64,000 nt of DNA from Macrolepiota albuminosa (GCA_027475525.1 JAMWFC010000067.1:124001-188000), one strand, 5' to 3'. Shown: positions 1 to 12,260, numbered from the stretch's first letter. The notes: generated by a model not told the origin, from the sequence alone. Numbers and translations are program-made.

Positions 1-808
1 TTGCTCACTGATACTCACATAAGTAGGCGAATTGACATAATGAAACGACGTTTTAAGAGCGCCTTGCTAGTTGAGTAAAGTATGTTTTCTGGTAGCTTCA
101 GGCCGAGCAAAGTTGAATTAGTAGAGCAACTCTCATTAAATTAAATGAAAGGAAAACGCTCAGAGACACAACCGCTGGAAAACTGCTTGAGACATCTGTG
201 AAAGTTGCCACCGTCACCGGGTAGCATGTGCATCCCATCCAAACCCAAAATGTCAGCCGTGCAGTATTTGGGTTATCTTTAATTTGTAATGTTATTTGGC
301 AGTTTATGGCCATATAGACTTTTGGACCGTCATTATCTCACGATGGGGATCCAGGAACGAAGGTTTTAGAGCATACTGAATATACATCAAACAATTCGTC
401 ATGTAGATTCTAATGACCTCGACCGGCGTAATCCTCGAGAAAAGCAAATTTTACAGAGGTCGACTTGGAAAAAGAGAAATCCGAAGTAAGTCGAAGGACT
501 CAATCTAGTAGCAAGACACTTACTAAGAGTGTATTATGGAACTTCAGTATTTGTTCTCGGCGGATACTCCGATTACTTGAACCAAATACTAGATGCATTC
601 CTGCATCTTTACACAACTATAGGGCTCACATTGATTGCAGAGAACAATGAACAGTGCTGCTACCCAAACGTATGTGACGTATGGTCAATGCGTCGTGTCA
701 GCGGACTTTCAATGAACAAGGCACACAGCTGATGCAGTCAACAAAAAGTCAGAACTCAGTCAAGTCTAAACCCCATCTTTTCCCTTTTCTCATCTCCTTT
801 CCTTGCCG
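1..808. other. Left flank, no recognisable gene
   Basis: No conserved domain or convincing exon chain was found here. Short open frames exist (for example a run around 529-650 on the + strand) but show no family signature. The segment ends in the pyrimidine-rich stretch around 776-800, just before the ATG of the next gene, which is the likely promoter and leader of that gene. Confidence 0.5.
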
Positions 809-2350
809 ATGGCTGAGAAACCCTCAGGATACCGATTGGAGTACGCTTCCTCCGCTAGGGCAAAGTGTAAAGGTATGTAAATTTCTTTCCTTCGACCTTG
901 TGTTATTGTAAAACTGGTCGTCGTGGGTGTCCAGGACATGATTGCTAACACATGAATTTACAGGTCCTAAACCTTGCTCCGGTTCATCCGATATTTTCCT
1001 TGTCAATTTTGTATTTTTGATAGTTCTTTCATTCTAGGTACTCAAATCGCCAAAGGGGAACTCCGTCTCGGCAGTATTGTAGATTTTCGTGGAAACACAA
1101 GTTTGTAAGCGCATGATGTCATGCTGCCCTTATAACATACCTAATCTTCTCCTTTCGATTGTTATTTTAAAGTGCGTGGAGACATTGGGGATGCACAACC
1201 ACGAAGATCTTGGGGAACATGAAGAAATCGTTTTCCTCGAGTTCTGAGCTAGACGGTTATGATGAGCTCAGACCGGAGGACAAGGCAAAAGTGGACACAG
1301 CCTGGGAGGCTGGCCATGTTGCAGATGAAGATATACCAGAATCGGCCAAGAAACCTGCTGGAGAAGAAGATAAAGACGATGAAGAGAAACCCAAAAAAAA
1401 GGCTGGTGCAAAGAAAGCAAAGAAAGGTGAAGATGAAGGTAATAAGGCTACAGAGAACGAATCTAGAAAGCAGCATGCAAAAAAGTCAAAAGTCAGCTTC
1501 TTAGTCCATTCAGAGTCATGCTTATCCATCGCTCACATCTCTTAATCGATAGAACATTGATGCGGATGATGACACCGACAAGGACACTGAGGAAGAGAAA
1601 TCGAAGAAGGCGCCTGCCACCAAGAAGTCTCGTACAAAGGTGTGCATATTCATCGCCACGGGAGACGCGATCTCATACCAAGGTTGCCAGAAAAAAGATA
1701 CCGAGGTTTCCGGTGCCGAGGTAGCTTTCAAGAAGAAAGCTGATAAGAAGTCTTCCCATTCTGAACCTAAGGAAAGGGCGGCTGCTAAAAAACGCGCATT
1801 GAAGAAGGTCAATTTCTGGAAGATTGTTGTCTTAGCGCAGTAACTAATAATTTTCCAGGATGAACGCGATGACGATGCTGAAGACCTTACGGCAGCCATT
1901 GACGCAGTTCCGCCTGAAGATGATGACAACATTGACGACGAAGACACTAAATCTAAGAAATTATCAGTAAGGAAGTCCGCTGACAAGAAAGAAAAGGCTA
2001 AGCGAGAGTTGAAAAAGCTACCCTCGAGAAAGGCTTGTCGCAATTTCTACAAGGTTGGAACAGTCACTGACAAGTGTCATATAGGATGGAGATGGAGATG
2101 AAGATGAAGATGAAGAGATGTTCGATAGTAAGGACGAGCCTGAAGCAGATAGTGAAGAAAGTGGTAAGAAGCGCAAAGTAAGCTTTCCTTCATTCTCTTC
2201 GCTTACGTTCTCGCTTAATCCGCTTTCCCCTCCTAGCGCCCAACGTCTAAGGCAGGCGTGTCAAAGCCTGCCTTAAAGAAGGCTAAGCCTGTTTCGAAGA
2301 CCAAGAAGAGTAAGGAAGTTATCGAGGAAGATGACGATGAATCTGAGTAA
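809..2350 (+). CDS. PARP-type zinc finger protein with acidic/lysine-rich tail (spliced)
   Basis: The protein starts MAEKPSGYRLEYASSARAKC and, after two short introns (donor near 871; acceptors near 963 and 1038), continues with CSGTQIAKGELRLGS and RWRHWGCTT. This is the PARP-type zinc finger: a Cys pair, the I-x-K-G-E-L-R core, then W-R-H-W-x-C. It is followed by a helical segment and a long tail dominated by Lys, Glu, Asp and Ser, with KKAKK and DEDEE-like runs, broken by further introns; the stop is the TAA at 2348-2350. In animals this finger recognises DNA breaks. In fungi it occurs in short stand-alone proteins without a catalytic PARP domain, and none is seen here. A nuclear, DNA-associated role is inferred. 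The exact exon ends in the low-complexity tail are uncertain. Confidence 0.82.
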
Positions 2351-3507
2351 ATGTGGCCTCATTCAATTCAAAATTGGTATTCTCGGTTATACGTTGAGAT
2401 TTGCATCGAACTGTACTACGTACTATTTTTTGTTGTTTTCTACCTCACTTGTACTATTGAATCTATTTTCACGCGATATAACGACCCTATAATATCTGTC
2501 ATGTTCACAAGTGTAAGGATACAGGTACGTTCGTCAATTAGGTATTGCAAAGTTTCAGACAAGGCTTCACAGAGTTCAATCAGCAGATTATCGTGACGCT
2601 ACGCCACAGTTCCCTTGAAATAGAAACCTCATGATTAGTTCTGCTAATGTTGACTAGCTAACGCTAACACTAACCAAACCTCTAACCACCCTAACTGAAC
2701 CTAACGGGCCAACTATGTGGGCTGCAGATGGCTCGATTATTGTCTGGTGCATTTTTTTCAAAGTAATGCATCACTAATACATTAATTTTGCATTATGAGG
2801 GCTCAATATAACTACAGGTGAAATTGCATCAGGGACTGACTGTAATTGTAGTACGAAGTATTTATCATACAGGCCGAAATAAGTCAGGTTGATGGGAAGT
2901 AACCGAAACGCCGCCGCCACAGCGTAGAGTCTATTCCAACAGATATGTATCATGCATAGGTATACCTGGATCTGGTGGCAGACACCGCCAATGTCAGTTT
3001 TGAATTTTGCCAATCCACGACAGTCGTGCGCTTTATCTTCTGCTTCGGTAACACTCCCAGGCTCCCTTTTGTCCCCTTTACAGTCCTTTACTATGCACCT
3101 GTTCTGCGTTCCTCAAACTCGTCTTTCTCCCTCGCGATCTCGCATCATTGTCGTTGCTGTTAACGCAAATTAGTCGTGTTAAAGGAAGTAGTTGCCTGCA
3201 GCCAGACCGGTCACGACGCAGGTCGATCGTGGACCCTGAGATTTGTAAAACAATGCACCCGCAGGTACTCATTGGATGTAAATACTCAGTGCTGTGAACA
3301 TCTAGGTCTGAAAGTGGATTGTACGATTGCACACCGTCAAGTGATCATGATGCGAACGAATGCTCTAAGTCTAAACTCAGGTTGGAGAAGAGAGATTGAC
3401 GCTTGCTTGATAAACGATCAGGAACTGCGTTGGTAATTGTGCAACTATTATACACGATAACAGAATACATAGATAAAGCTATCAGCCTTATAGATTTTAA
3501 TGATCGT
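2351..3507. other. Intergenic region with degenerate telomere-like tract
   Basis: No gene was recognised between the PARP-finger gene and the convergent 3' end of FET3. Around 2655-2705 there is a run of CTAAC/CCTAAC/CCCTAAC words resembling degraded (CCCTAA)n. Open frames near 2950-3440 overlap on both strands and show no family signature. Confidence 0.5.
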
Positions 3508-5818
3508 TTACGGCCTCTTGACAAACGACCACAGTTTCTTTCTCCTTGCCTCTTTTGCAGCTATACCCCGTCTGACCTCATCCTCAACCTCTTCTTCAGT
3601 TAGTTGTCCACCAATCGCGTACCACGACACTGTAGCCATGCCTAATACAGCTGTCAACACGCATCCGAACATCGCTCCTATACCCTTTGGGCGCCACCCA
3701 AGGATTTGCGGGAAAGGTCCTGAAGGCAGACCTGTGAGATCCGTCGTCGAGGCAATTCCAGCAGCATTCCCTGACACCCGTTTGCCAAGCGCAGAGCAAT
3801 GGTCACGCATGATTTGTGGTGGGCTGTTACGTTGCTGAGCGAGAAGAGGAGCCTCGATAAATTGTATTGCGAGGCCTACTTCAAGGTGCCATTCAATGTG
3901 GCCTGTTGATGTCGGCGTGAGATAAGCCCTGGACATAGGTTGAGACAAAAATCTTACAATGGAGGAACCATACGCCTGGGTTATCGGCAACGACGCGAAG
4001 CGTTGCGGAATGCATTGAGGGGATTTGAACGGTATCACGCCGGATGGGGTTAGCCTGCCCTTCAACGAGCGGGGGATTGAGCGTGGGATCATCGGATGTG
4101 TAATCCTCTGCACGATGCACGATTTGATACTTATGCCCGTGCAAGTGGCTGGTGAGTTCAGTCAGCACAAATGAAATAGAAGAGAGGAGTGAATGCTCAC
4201 AATGGGTGTTTTCCTGCATCGCCATTTTTTATCACGATATCAACGACATCGAGGTGGTCGAGGACGAAGCTTGTAGGACCATATGCCGTCGCAACTGTGG
4301 CGTTCGTACCCAACGTGAGCTCAGAAAAAATCGCGGGGACCAGAGGTGTGTTGTATGTGATTTGATTAAACATGGCGCGGTTCGTACCATCATCCATGGT
4401 ATCAAAGGTGACCTCAAGCTCAATGGTACGAGTTGCGGGCACCTGTGGGATGACCTCGATGGGCACGAGGGAGGTATCGTTCACATCATGGTACTCGTCA
4501 ATAAATCCGAGGTCAGTAAAAGATGCAGATGAGGAATAAGTGACGGAAGATGTCACATCTGAATTATTGAAAGTCTTTATCAGCGGAAATTCTGAGGGAA
4601 AGGAAAAGACGTACTCGGATTAAGAGTATCTGGGACGGTATCAAACATGTCAGTATCCATGTTGGCATGTATTGCCCAGTTGGCTGATGTATCATTGCGA
4701 GCAGTAACCAAGACGGAATAGCGTTGGGCTACAGTGATACTGATGAGGTCTATGGGAAATTCCTCGACGTCAGTCTGTACATAGAATATTAGTTCCACCC
4801 CTCCACTAGGGGATGAGACTCACACCATCCACTTCAACAATGCGCATATCGTGTCCATCGATCCAGAAGAAGAAGGCTGCAAAGGCAGACGTGTTGAGGA
4901 TACGAAGGCGATACGTCTTGCCGGGTTCAAATGGGAGAGTAGCATTCTCATTGAAACCGACAGCAGATGTGACTGGTGCAGGGGATGACTCTGGTTTGGG
5001 ACCGAGATAGGACGCGTTCTGAGCAAAGTATATAAGCGCAGAGTCTGAGAAGGAGGAGATTCTAGCATCAGACATATCCAAGATCATTGCAAGCAAGCTC
5101 ACCGGGAACAGGCTCGGCGCCACCAGGATTAGCGATGCTAATGAATTGCTTCAAAAGCGTAGAATGTTCGTCATGATACCAGTCGCCGAGGATTACGGTA
5201 AATTCCTCGTCATACGAATGGACTTCTTTAGGAGGATGCAGAATCAACGGCGCGCGGAGCCCGTCAACGTATTGTCCCTGAGAACGGAGTCAGGAAGCTC
5301 AGAAACGTGTCATGAAATTGAGTACAGACTGAGGCATGTGCATGGACCCAATAAGTTCCCCATTGGCCTGAAGAATTGATGGGGACCACGTAGTCAAATT
5401 GACCTCCTGGCGGAATTCCGCTAATGCATTTATGGATGAACGTTCGATATACAAGGAATAAAATTACTGACCATTCTGTCACACCTTGAGCACCATCCAT
5501 CCATGACGTAGAGTTGAAGAACATTCCATGGTGATGAAGGGTAGAAGGTACATCTAGGCTGTTCGTGACATGCACAACAAGTGAATCATTAGTGTGAACA
5601 TCCATCGGCGGAGGTCTGTAAGGCGGTCAAAAATTAACTTTCCAATTACTGTATTAAAAAACTAACGGCCAGGTTCCGTTGACGCCAATTGCTCGACGTT
5701 CAGATAGACCGTCTGGATTGACGTTCTCTACCCAGGTAAGGTTCCACCATAACTCATGTACTCCGGCAAGCGCTGGTGCTGCCAGCGGAAGGAGAGAGAC
5801 CAGTTGTATGAGCTGCAT
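3508..5818 (-). CDS. FET3: Multicopper ferroxidase, Fet3 type (spliced)
   Basis: This is a plasma-membrane ferroxidase that oxidises Fe(II) for import by the Ftr1 permease. Translation from the ATG at 5818 begins with a signal peptide (MQLIQLVSLLPLAAPALAG). Exons then give the copper-site motifs in order: LHHHGMF, GTYWVHAHAS, a FHLHGHKY segment near 4150 and a WFLHCHIEWHLEVGL segment near 3900-3950. The type 1/2/3 copper ligands are therefore present. Near the C-terminus a hydrophobic stretch (AMFGCVLTAVLGMATVSWYA) fits the single anchor of Fet3 proteins, followed by a charged cytosolic tail ending FVKRP. Introns are short; the first joins GTWP to PPPMDVHTN. It is divergent from an FTR1 gene 532 bp away, with iron-GATA motifs between. 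Laccase is the main alternative, but the C-terminal anchor and the FTR1 neighbour argue for a ferroxidase. Confidence 0.92.
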
Positions 5819-5947
5819 GGGGGTTAAGGGAGAGAGAAACGGTCTCGACTCATGGGCATGACTTCCATCTCAATCCTTATGAACGCGAAAATAGTATAAT
5901 GATCAGGAGTTATGATTTACCGAAATAGCGGCCAGATCGGCTTACGC

Positions 5948-5958
5948 TTATCAGATAA
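5948..5958. promoter_or_regulatory. ATCWGATAA-type iron GATA motif (overlapping pair)
   Basis: TTATCAGATAA contains TTATCAGAT (the reverse of ATCTGATAA) overlapped by ATCAGATAA. It lies 130 bp upstream of the FET3 start. ATCWGATAA is the reported core for fungal iron-responsive GATA repressors (Urbs1/SreA/Sfu1 family). Binding here is inferred. Confidence 0.65.
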
Positions 5959-6146
5959 CCCGGAGTGATCACTCAAAAATTGTTGATGTCGCAGGGCAGA
6001 TGCCGGAGTTCAGTGGGGCTCCGTGGTTCTGAAGTGACTTTTTCCGACTTCTTTCTGACGTTAGACGTGGGATTTGGCTGTTTGGTGTCCTTCGTAAGTT
6101 TCCGACTCGCACGATTTTACGTTGTAAGTGGTACATATTTCGCATC

Positions 6147-6155
6147 TTATCAGAT
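6147..6155. promoter_or_regulatory. ATCWGATAA-type iron GATA motif
   Basis: TTATCAGAT, an exact match to ATCTGATAA on the minus strand, lies about 195 bp upstream of the FTR1 start in the shared divergent promoter. Confidence 0.65.
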
Positions 6156-6172
6156 TGGACCCTAGATCTGTC

Positions 6173-6181
6173 ATCTGATAA
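6173..6181. promoter_or_regulatory. ATCWGATAA-type iron GATA motif
   Basis: ATCTGATAA, an exact match on the plus strand, starts 26 bp after the start of the previous motif. Confidence 0.65.
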
Positions 6182-6191
6182 CAGGCATTGG

Positions 6192-6200
6192 TTATCAGAT
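6192..6200. promoter_or_regulatory. ATCWGATAA-type iron GATA motif
   Basis: TTATCAGAT, an exact match on the minus strand, lies about 150 bp before the FTR1 ATG. With the preceding motif it forms an inverted pair centred near 6187. Confidence 0.65.
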
Positions 6201-6350
6201 GAATTTTTTCCGGCTGAAAATTGCTATCCTCGGGCCAAGGCATTACGCATCTCCATATATGCCTAACTTAAGTCGTGATGCAGATGTTGTGCTTTTCAAG
6301 AGCGAATCTCTTTCCACCCTTTCTTCGTCTCCCGTCCTGATAGTTGAAAG

Positions 6351-8046
6351 ATGGCGAAAAACCTCTTTTCGGTCCCCATCTTTTTCATAGTCTTCAGAGA
6401 GACCCTTGAGGCTGCCATCATCGTTTCAGTGCTACTTGGACTCGTCGAGCAGATTGTTCATGGCGATGGTTTCATTTCGCCCAGCGTTCCGCGAACCATC
6501 GCTGCGGAAAGCAAAGATGGCTCTGACAATGGTTCTGACCCAGAAGACGACCGTATCCAACGTCGTCTCCTCATACGGAAGCTACGCATCCAGGTGATTG
6601 TCTCAGCGCCTCCTGTCCAAATTATATTCATTCTTGGGCTAGATATTTGCAGGGTCCGCTTTGGGTCTTCTTATTGCCTTGGCTATTGGTGCCGCGTATG
6701 TGGCTTTTTCGAAATTGAGTTGAAGGGCTATGCTGATTCTGACTTTCAGATTCATCGCAGTATGGTTCACTAAGGCATCTGACCTTTGGGCCAAGTCCGA
6801 AACTCTTTGGGAAGGTTGAACTTCTTGCGATGCTAATATCCTTCTACGTGGCTCACCCAAATCTAGGGATATTCGAACTTATTGCTTGCATTATGATTTT
6901 CATAATGGGCATAACCATGCTGAAGATGGATCGAGGTGAGACAATTTTGTCAGTGAACTAGTGACGAACGGACCGTTCATCCATCCGGCGAAACTTAGCC
7001 AAAGCCAAGTGGCGCGTGAAGCTGTCCCGTGCTTTCGACAAGAAAGGTGAGGATGCCGAAGTAATGGCCCATGCGTGGTTCTGTTAATTTACATGGTGTA
7101 TCAGCGGTTGATGGAAGAACGAAGACAGGGAAATGGGTTCTCTTTTTATTGCCCTTCATCACTGTTCTTCGAGAAGGTTGATTGTGTCCCTCCTACATCC
7201 CGCAACTTGTACTGATTAATGGATATTTCTAGGTATGGAAGCAGTTGTCTTCGTTGGTGGTGTGTCTCTTGGCCAGAGCGCGACTTCTATCCCCATCGCC
7301 GCCATTGTCGGAATAATATGTGGCCTCACCTGTGGTTTCCTTATCTATCAATTTGCAAGTCGATCAAGTATGAAGTGTTGCTATCATCTCCCGATCATTC
7401 AAGCTTATGCCTTTTTTTGGACAGCACTAAGCGTATTCTTGGTGGTCATGACCAATTTCATTCTTCTAATCGGCGCTGGGCTTTTTAGCAAGGCTGTTGG
7501 CGCATTTGAGCAACACGCTTTCAACACGCTGCTTGGCGCTGACGTCGATGATGCGGGAGGAACGGGGCCTGGATCCTACCGCGTGCAAGGAAACGTTTGG
7601 CATCTTGACTGTTGCAGCCCAGAGAACAAGTTTGGAAACAGCGGCTGGTCAATCTTCAACGCCATATTTGGCTGGACAAATAACGCGACGCGTGAGTTGA
7701 TCGATTTTATGACAAGACAAATCGCTTGTGGCTCATCACTGGTTCTTGTGTAAAGTTGGTACTGTGTTGTCCTATGTCTTCTACTGGCTCGCGGTCATGG
7801 TTACTCTTGTCTACATGAAATTTAAGGAGGTCAATAATTTCTTTGGTACCTGTTTCGAGGAGATGGAACTAACAATCTTTCGATGCTTATCGTCAATAGG
7901 GTCGTACGAAGCTCTTTGGACGTGAATCTGCTGCCGCTGTACGTCGTGTAAATGCCTCCCGTATCCGTGAAACGGAGACACCGGGAATACTCGAAGAGGA
8001 GGAAAGTCAACAAAACTCGCGCGATATCGCCACCCTACCACGTTGA
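6351..8046 (+). CDS. FTR1: High-affinity iron permease Ftr1 (spliced)
   Basis: This is the plasma-membrane permease that takes iron from the Fet3 ferroxidase. The ATG at 6351 gives MAKNLFSVPIFFIVFRETLE, so the first R-E-x-x-E iron motif (RETLE) lies in the first membrane helix. The second motif, REGME, is created by splicing of the exon ending near 7176 to the one starting near 7233 (LREGMEAVVFVGG). Several further hydrophobic helices follow (for example AIVGIICGLTCGFLIYQFA and VFLVVMTNFILLIGAGLFSK), then a loop, a last helix and a charged tail ending SRDIATLPR. About eight short introns are needed; the stop is the TGA at 8044-8046. FET3 lies divergently upstream and the shared region carries ATCWGATAA motifs, so coordinated repression by iron is likely. 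Confidence 0.93.
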
Positions 8047-8966
8047 TCAGTCAGATTTCTTGTCATGTATATATAATTGTCTTCATTCTCCGTTTGTACT
8101 TTGTTTTACTAGTGATGAAGTAAGACAACTCGTGAAATCTAAATCGATAATTATTGTTGTATTCCTCTTAGAATTATCCCCTTCAAGGAAATTAAAAAGT
8201 AAAAAAGCATCTCTCGAGGACTGACAATGCTATGCAATATCATGGATGAAACGGAAACTGCGGGTACTTGTATGAAATCTTGGGCTACACATTCCGTCTG
8301 GAAATATTCTATAGCAGCTTGACGCGTGCGATGATGGCATGATTAAACTGCCTTGAGCAGGCGTTGCAATGCCTCAAAATAACCTTGAGTGACGCTATAA
8401 GACGTACTGAAAGACCATCCTGATCATGTCTGTGTATCTACTCCACTTAGAAGCAAGTGATTGTACATCATCCAGTGACGGCGGGTTGCGATTAGATATA
8501 TAAAACGGCATTAGAGAACCGGCGTCAATCGAGACACCAGATAAATAAGTACTGCTTCATACGTGAAATTGAATTGCAAGAGCTAGGAATAGCTGTTCAT
8601 CAAGTCCTTCAATGCAATGAAAGTTGAAAGAGGTGGTTCCTAGATCAGGGTTTGTTGACATCGCTAAGAAGAAACAATGAAAACAATGAATCTGTGGGAC
8701 AAAGGATCTTTTGATTGAAAACAAGTTCTGGCATGTTCTGGCCAGCAACCAGACGCCACGGCTATCTGCAGAAAACAATGGATCATGAACGGGCTATTGT
8801 CTTTCAACTTATATGTAAGCTATGGAAGTTTGACGGACGGTGTTTCTACTCCCTGCCACTGCCCTCACTAAATTTTCTGACGAGCCAGGCGCTCCATAGC
8901 TCTCCATAGCTTTCTTCACGAAATCCACGTTCTCTTCTCTGACCGTCAATCATTTGACACAATATT
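8047..8966. other. Intergenic region, no gene seen
   Basis: This stretch is AT-rich and lacks a convincing exon chain or RNA gene. The last ~150 bp before 8967 are pyrimidine-rich and are the likely promoter and leader of the CBM19 gene. Confidence 0.5.
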
Positions 8967-10460
8967 ATGTTTCTCCGCGCTTCATATGGTCTCGTTTTTC
9001 TGGCCTGTTTGGTCGTCCTGGCTCCAGTCAGGGGTGCACCGACACCACTCACACCTTGTGAAGAGGAAGCTACCAACAGCACCACCACTAGCACTGCCTC
9101 GTTTCAAAAACAGAACGCGCTAGCTGCGCAAAAATTGAACGCTCAGTTTGCGACACTCAAAGTGACGGATTCTTGCAAAGGTATGTACAAGACAATTACT
9201 CTTTGTTGGAATTAATAGAAGCATAAAGAGGCCGCCATTGCATGTGTCAATAGCGCATTTGCTCAGTGCGTTCAAGGCCAATGGGTACTTAGCAAATGTC
9301 CGAATGACCTTCAGTGCCTTGCACTCCCTCTGGTTAACCAGCCTGGAACGACCATTGTCTGTGACAAAAACACTGACGCCGCTTCACGTTTCGAGGTTGC
9401 TGGTGTTGAAAATGGCATTTATGGTAATGGCGCTGAGACCGGAAATACGACTACAACGACCCCGACCTCTTCTACTGATGATGACTGTGAAGACAATGAC
9501 ACGAATACCAATGATCAGGGCGATGATTGCGAGGATGAACCTCAAACAAGTGGTCAAGATGAAGATTGCGAGGATGAACCTCAAACAAGTGGTCAAGATG
9601 AAGATTGTGACGAAACGGAGAACACTTCTGCATCTTCAACCACTGTTACTACAAGCAGAGATGAGGTCGATCATGATTGCACCTCAGTACCATCCACTGT
9701 CACGACTAACACTTTCCTGCCCTCCTCCACTGCAGTGTCAATCACAACCTCCTCAGCTGCAGTGAGTTCATCCCCTGTTGCCCCTAGCCCCGTCAGCTCG
9801 GCCTCCGCAACCTCTCAAACTGCCGCAGGATACAAACGCCAACTTCAAACTTCCTCTTTGTCTTCCTCGTCTACCGTAATCAGTTCTGTGGTGTCCGATG
9901 CTCAATCGACTCTTCCAACTGTCGTTCCGACAATGACCTGTACAGACTCACAAACAACCGTGACGGCCACACCAATCGGCACCACAACTGCCTCGAACGT
10001 TGATCCCACAGGTGTTGTCCACACCGTCACGGTCCTATCTACTGTGACTGTCGGCTGCGGTGCATCTACCTCTGCTGTCCCCACTCTTTTGCCTTCTTCG
10101 GCTGACACTGTCCCCTTGCCCACGACAACTTCCCCCGTCACGTCCGCCGTCAGTGTGAGCTCCGAAACCGTCCTCTCGTCTTCGTCTTCATCCTCTGTTG
10201 CCATATCGTCTATCCTGACAACAAGCACCACGTCGAGCAGTAGTTTATCTGTTTCCATCGGTTCTTCCTCTTCAACGCTGGCAACAACATCATCTACCAA
10301 CCGTTTCTCCTTCTCTTCAGCCCCGACGACAACACCTACTGCGACTGATTTCTCCTTCTCTTCAACCCCAACGGCGACGCCTGCACCCTTTGGTGGTGTT
10401 AGTAATGGATCTGGGAACACGTCATTCAACCTCTCAGAATTGATCACTGCCAGCCTGTGA
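8967..10460 (+). CDS. Secreted CBM19-like protein with Ser/Thr-rich region
   Basis: The protein begins with a signal peptide (FLRASYGLVFLACLVVLAPV). A six-cysteine module follows, broken by one intron near 9181-9232: DSCKG, then ACVNSAFAQCVQGQWVLSKC, LQCLALPLV and TTIVCDK. Its spacing and the A-C-V-N-x-x-F-A-Q-C-V pattern fit carbohydrate-binding module family 19, a chitin-binding module. The remaining ~340 residues contain an acidic repeat (EDCEDEPQTSGQD, twice in tandem, near 9525-9605) and a long Ser/Thr/Val-rich stalk likely to be O-glycosylated. There is no clear C-terminal membrane or GPI segment (the end is FNLSELITASL). The first exon and the long last exon lie in different frames, so the intron is required. 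Cell-wall association is inferred. Confidence 0.8.
9524..9603 (+). repeat. In-frame 33-36 bp tandem repeat in CBM19 gene
   Basis: Two adjacent copies of a GATTGCGAGGATGAACCTCA-type unit encode repeated D-C-E-D-E-P-Q-T-S-G-Q-D. The repeat is in frame, so unlike the 77-bp duplications it looks like ordinary coding-repeat growth. Confidence 0.8.
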
Positions 10461-10677
10461 TTACTCATGTGCTGCTTGCACGAACTCTTCACTTCCTCTT
10501 AAGCACTGTATCCATTAAGTACTGATTTAAATTACTAGTGTCTACATCAATAAATCACTTCATATGCTACATATCTACTTACTTCGCTCCTAAGAAAAAA
10601 CTGATGACCATGGTTAATTGAAGGGTAAATAGATATCAACAAACTCTCCCTCCGCTCCAATATCCCCAGCATCCGCC

Positions 10678-12260
10678 ATGTCGTCCAAGCGCAAGTGGGA
10701 TCAACCGGCGCAAGGAGAAGAAGACAAGGAAACTCCAACCAAAGTTGCGAGGACTGAAGAGTCGAAAACAGCGTCTGATGCAGCAGCAGCAGCCGCAGCA
10801 ATTGCTGCTAAAATCGCTGCCCAGTTCGCCAACGGTGCGGGTGCGCTGAAAGACCTCCACGACGCAGAATTCACGCATGATATCGATATCAACGATGTAA
10901 GAAATCGGTATCTGTTGACGAAAGGGTCGACGCAGGACCAGGTGAGTCTCACGTTCTCTCTTTTTGTTGTTTCCGCGTTTTCGTTGGTGGATTTGGAACG
11001 TTTCACTCATTCTTATGCATTACAGATCCATGAGGAGACGGGGGCGTCGGTGTCTACTAAGGGTGTGTGGTATCCCGACAGGTCCAAGGCAACGGAAAAG
11101 GATCCTCCGTTGTACATTCGTATATCCGCACACACGAAAGAATCCTTGCAACAAGCTATTGACAAAATTAATGACCTTATTTCTATTGATATGGGATCGT
11201 TGGTGGAGAACAAGACTGATAGACAAAGGGTAAGAATGATATCTCTTATCTGGAGTTATTTGCATTAACATATTTGGTTGCTGCAGAGGAAATGGCCAGA
11301 GGAAAAGCTTCCTGTTGGACTAGAGTCAATCCGAAACTTCAATGTCAGGGCAAAAGTTGTGGGACCGTCGGTACGTTTTCCTCATGCTGAAGCGGTATAC
11401 TTATTGACACGGCAAATTCACGCAGGGATCTTTCGTCAAGTATATTCAAGCAGAGACGAGTACGCGTGTTCAGATTAAAGGACTTGGCTCTGGCTTCGTT
11501 GATCAGGAGGTGAGTTGATGATATTGTCCTCTTCCCTCGTGCGCTCATATCGCGTCTCAAACAGACTGGCCAAGAAGAGCCTGTACCTTTGTACATTCAT
11601 ATAACGTGCGTCATACATTACTAGAGTCTTTCTGTCTTCCTCATTTATCTACAGCGGGCCAGAAGAGGGCCAAGTGGCACGGGCAAAAGTTTTGACGGAA
11701 GATTTGCTTCTCGTTGTGAGGCAGGAACATGCGAAGGTTGCAGTCATCGTTCAACAGCAACAAATGGAACTACATCAAGCTCAGGCGCAATATGCTGCGT
11801 ATAGCGCAATGACAGTATGTGGCACTATCATTATATATGACCAATGAGGCTCATTGCTGTCATTAATAGGGTTATGCACCTCCGGGCGGTGCTCCACCGC
11901 CGCCACCTGGAGAGGCTCCACCACCGCCACCTGCTGGGACTCCAGCGGGAGATGCGGCAGCACAATACGCTGCTGCTCCCCCTGCTCCTACTGATACGGA
12001 AGCGTACGCCGCTTATTGGTACGTCGTTCTTCAAACATAGCATGTGCGGCGATCGTAATGATTATTAATATAGGGCTGCGTACGGCTACGACGTGAACTC
12101 TCAGGAGTTTAAGGATTGGCAGGCGAGCCAGCAACAACAATACACACAGTACTATGCACAACAGGGCTATGGCATGTATGGGGATGGAGCGGCGGCTGCA
12201 TCTTCAACTCCTGCGCCTCCGAGCGATGCTGCACCTCCGCCACCACCTCCACTACCATAG
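10678..12260 (+). CDS. KH-domain RNA-binding protein, KHDC4/BLOM7-like (spliced)
   Basis: The ATG at 10678 (context CCGCCATG) gives MSSKRKWDQPAQGEEDKETP, a typical KHDC4 opening: a nuclear-localisation-like start followed by an alanine-rich helix (AAAAAAAIAAKIAAQFANG). The body has two KH-like regions. The first includes INDVRNRYLLTKGSTQDQ and GASVSTKGVWYPD; the second includes NVRAKVVGPSGSFVKYIQ and TRVQIKGLGSGF. In between and after are PLYIRISAHTKESLQQA and PLYIHITGPEEGQVARAK. A proline-rich segment (GGAPPPPPGEAPPPPP) and a Tyr/Gln-rich tail (QQQQYTQYYAQQGYGMYG) follow; the stop is the TAG at 12258-12260. The animal relative binds RNA and acts in splice-site selection and snoRNA expression. 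The same role here is inferred. Confidence 0.85.

Noticed and set aside
9902..10492. 196-residue open frame antisense to the CBM19 gene
   Set aside because: It is the mirror of Ser/Thr-rich coding sequence, giving Val/Glu-rich runs. There is no domain, and the sense strand has signal peptide and cysteine evidence.
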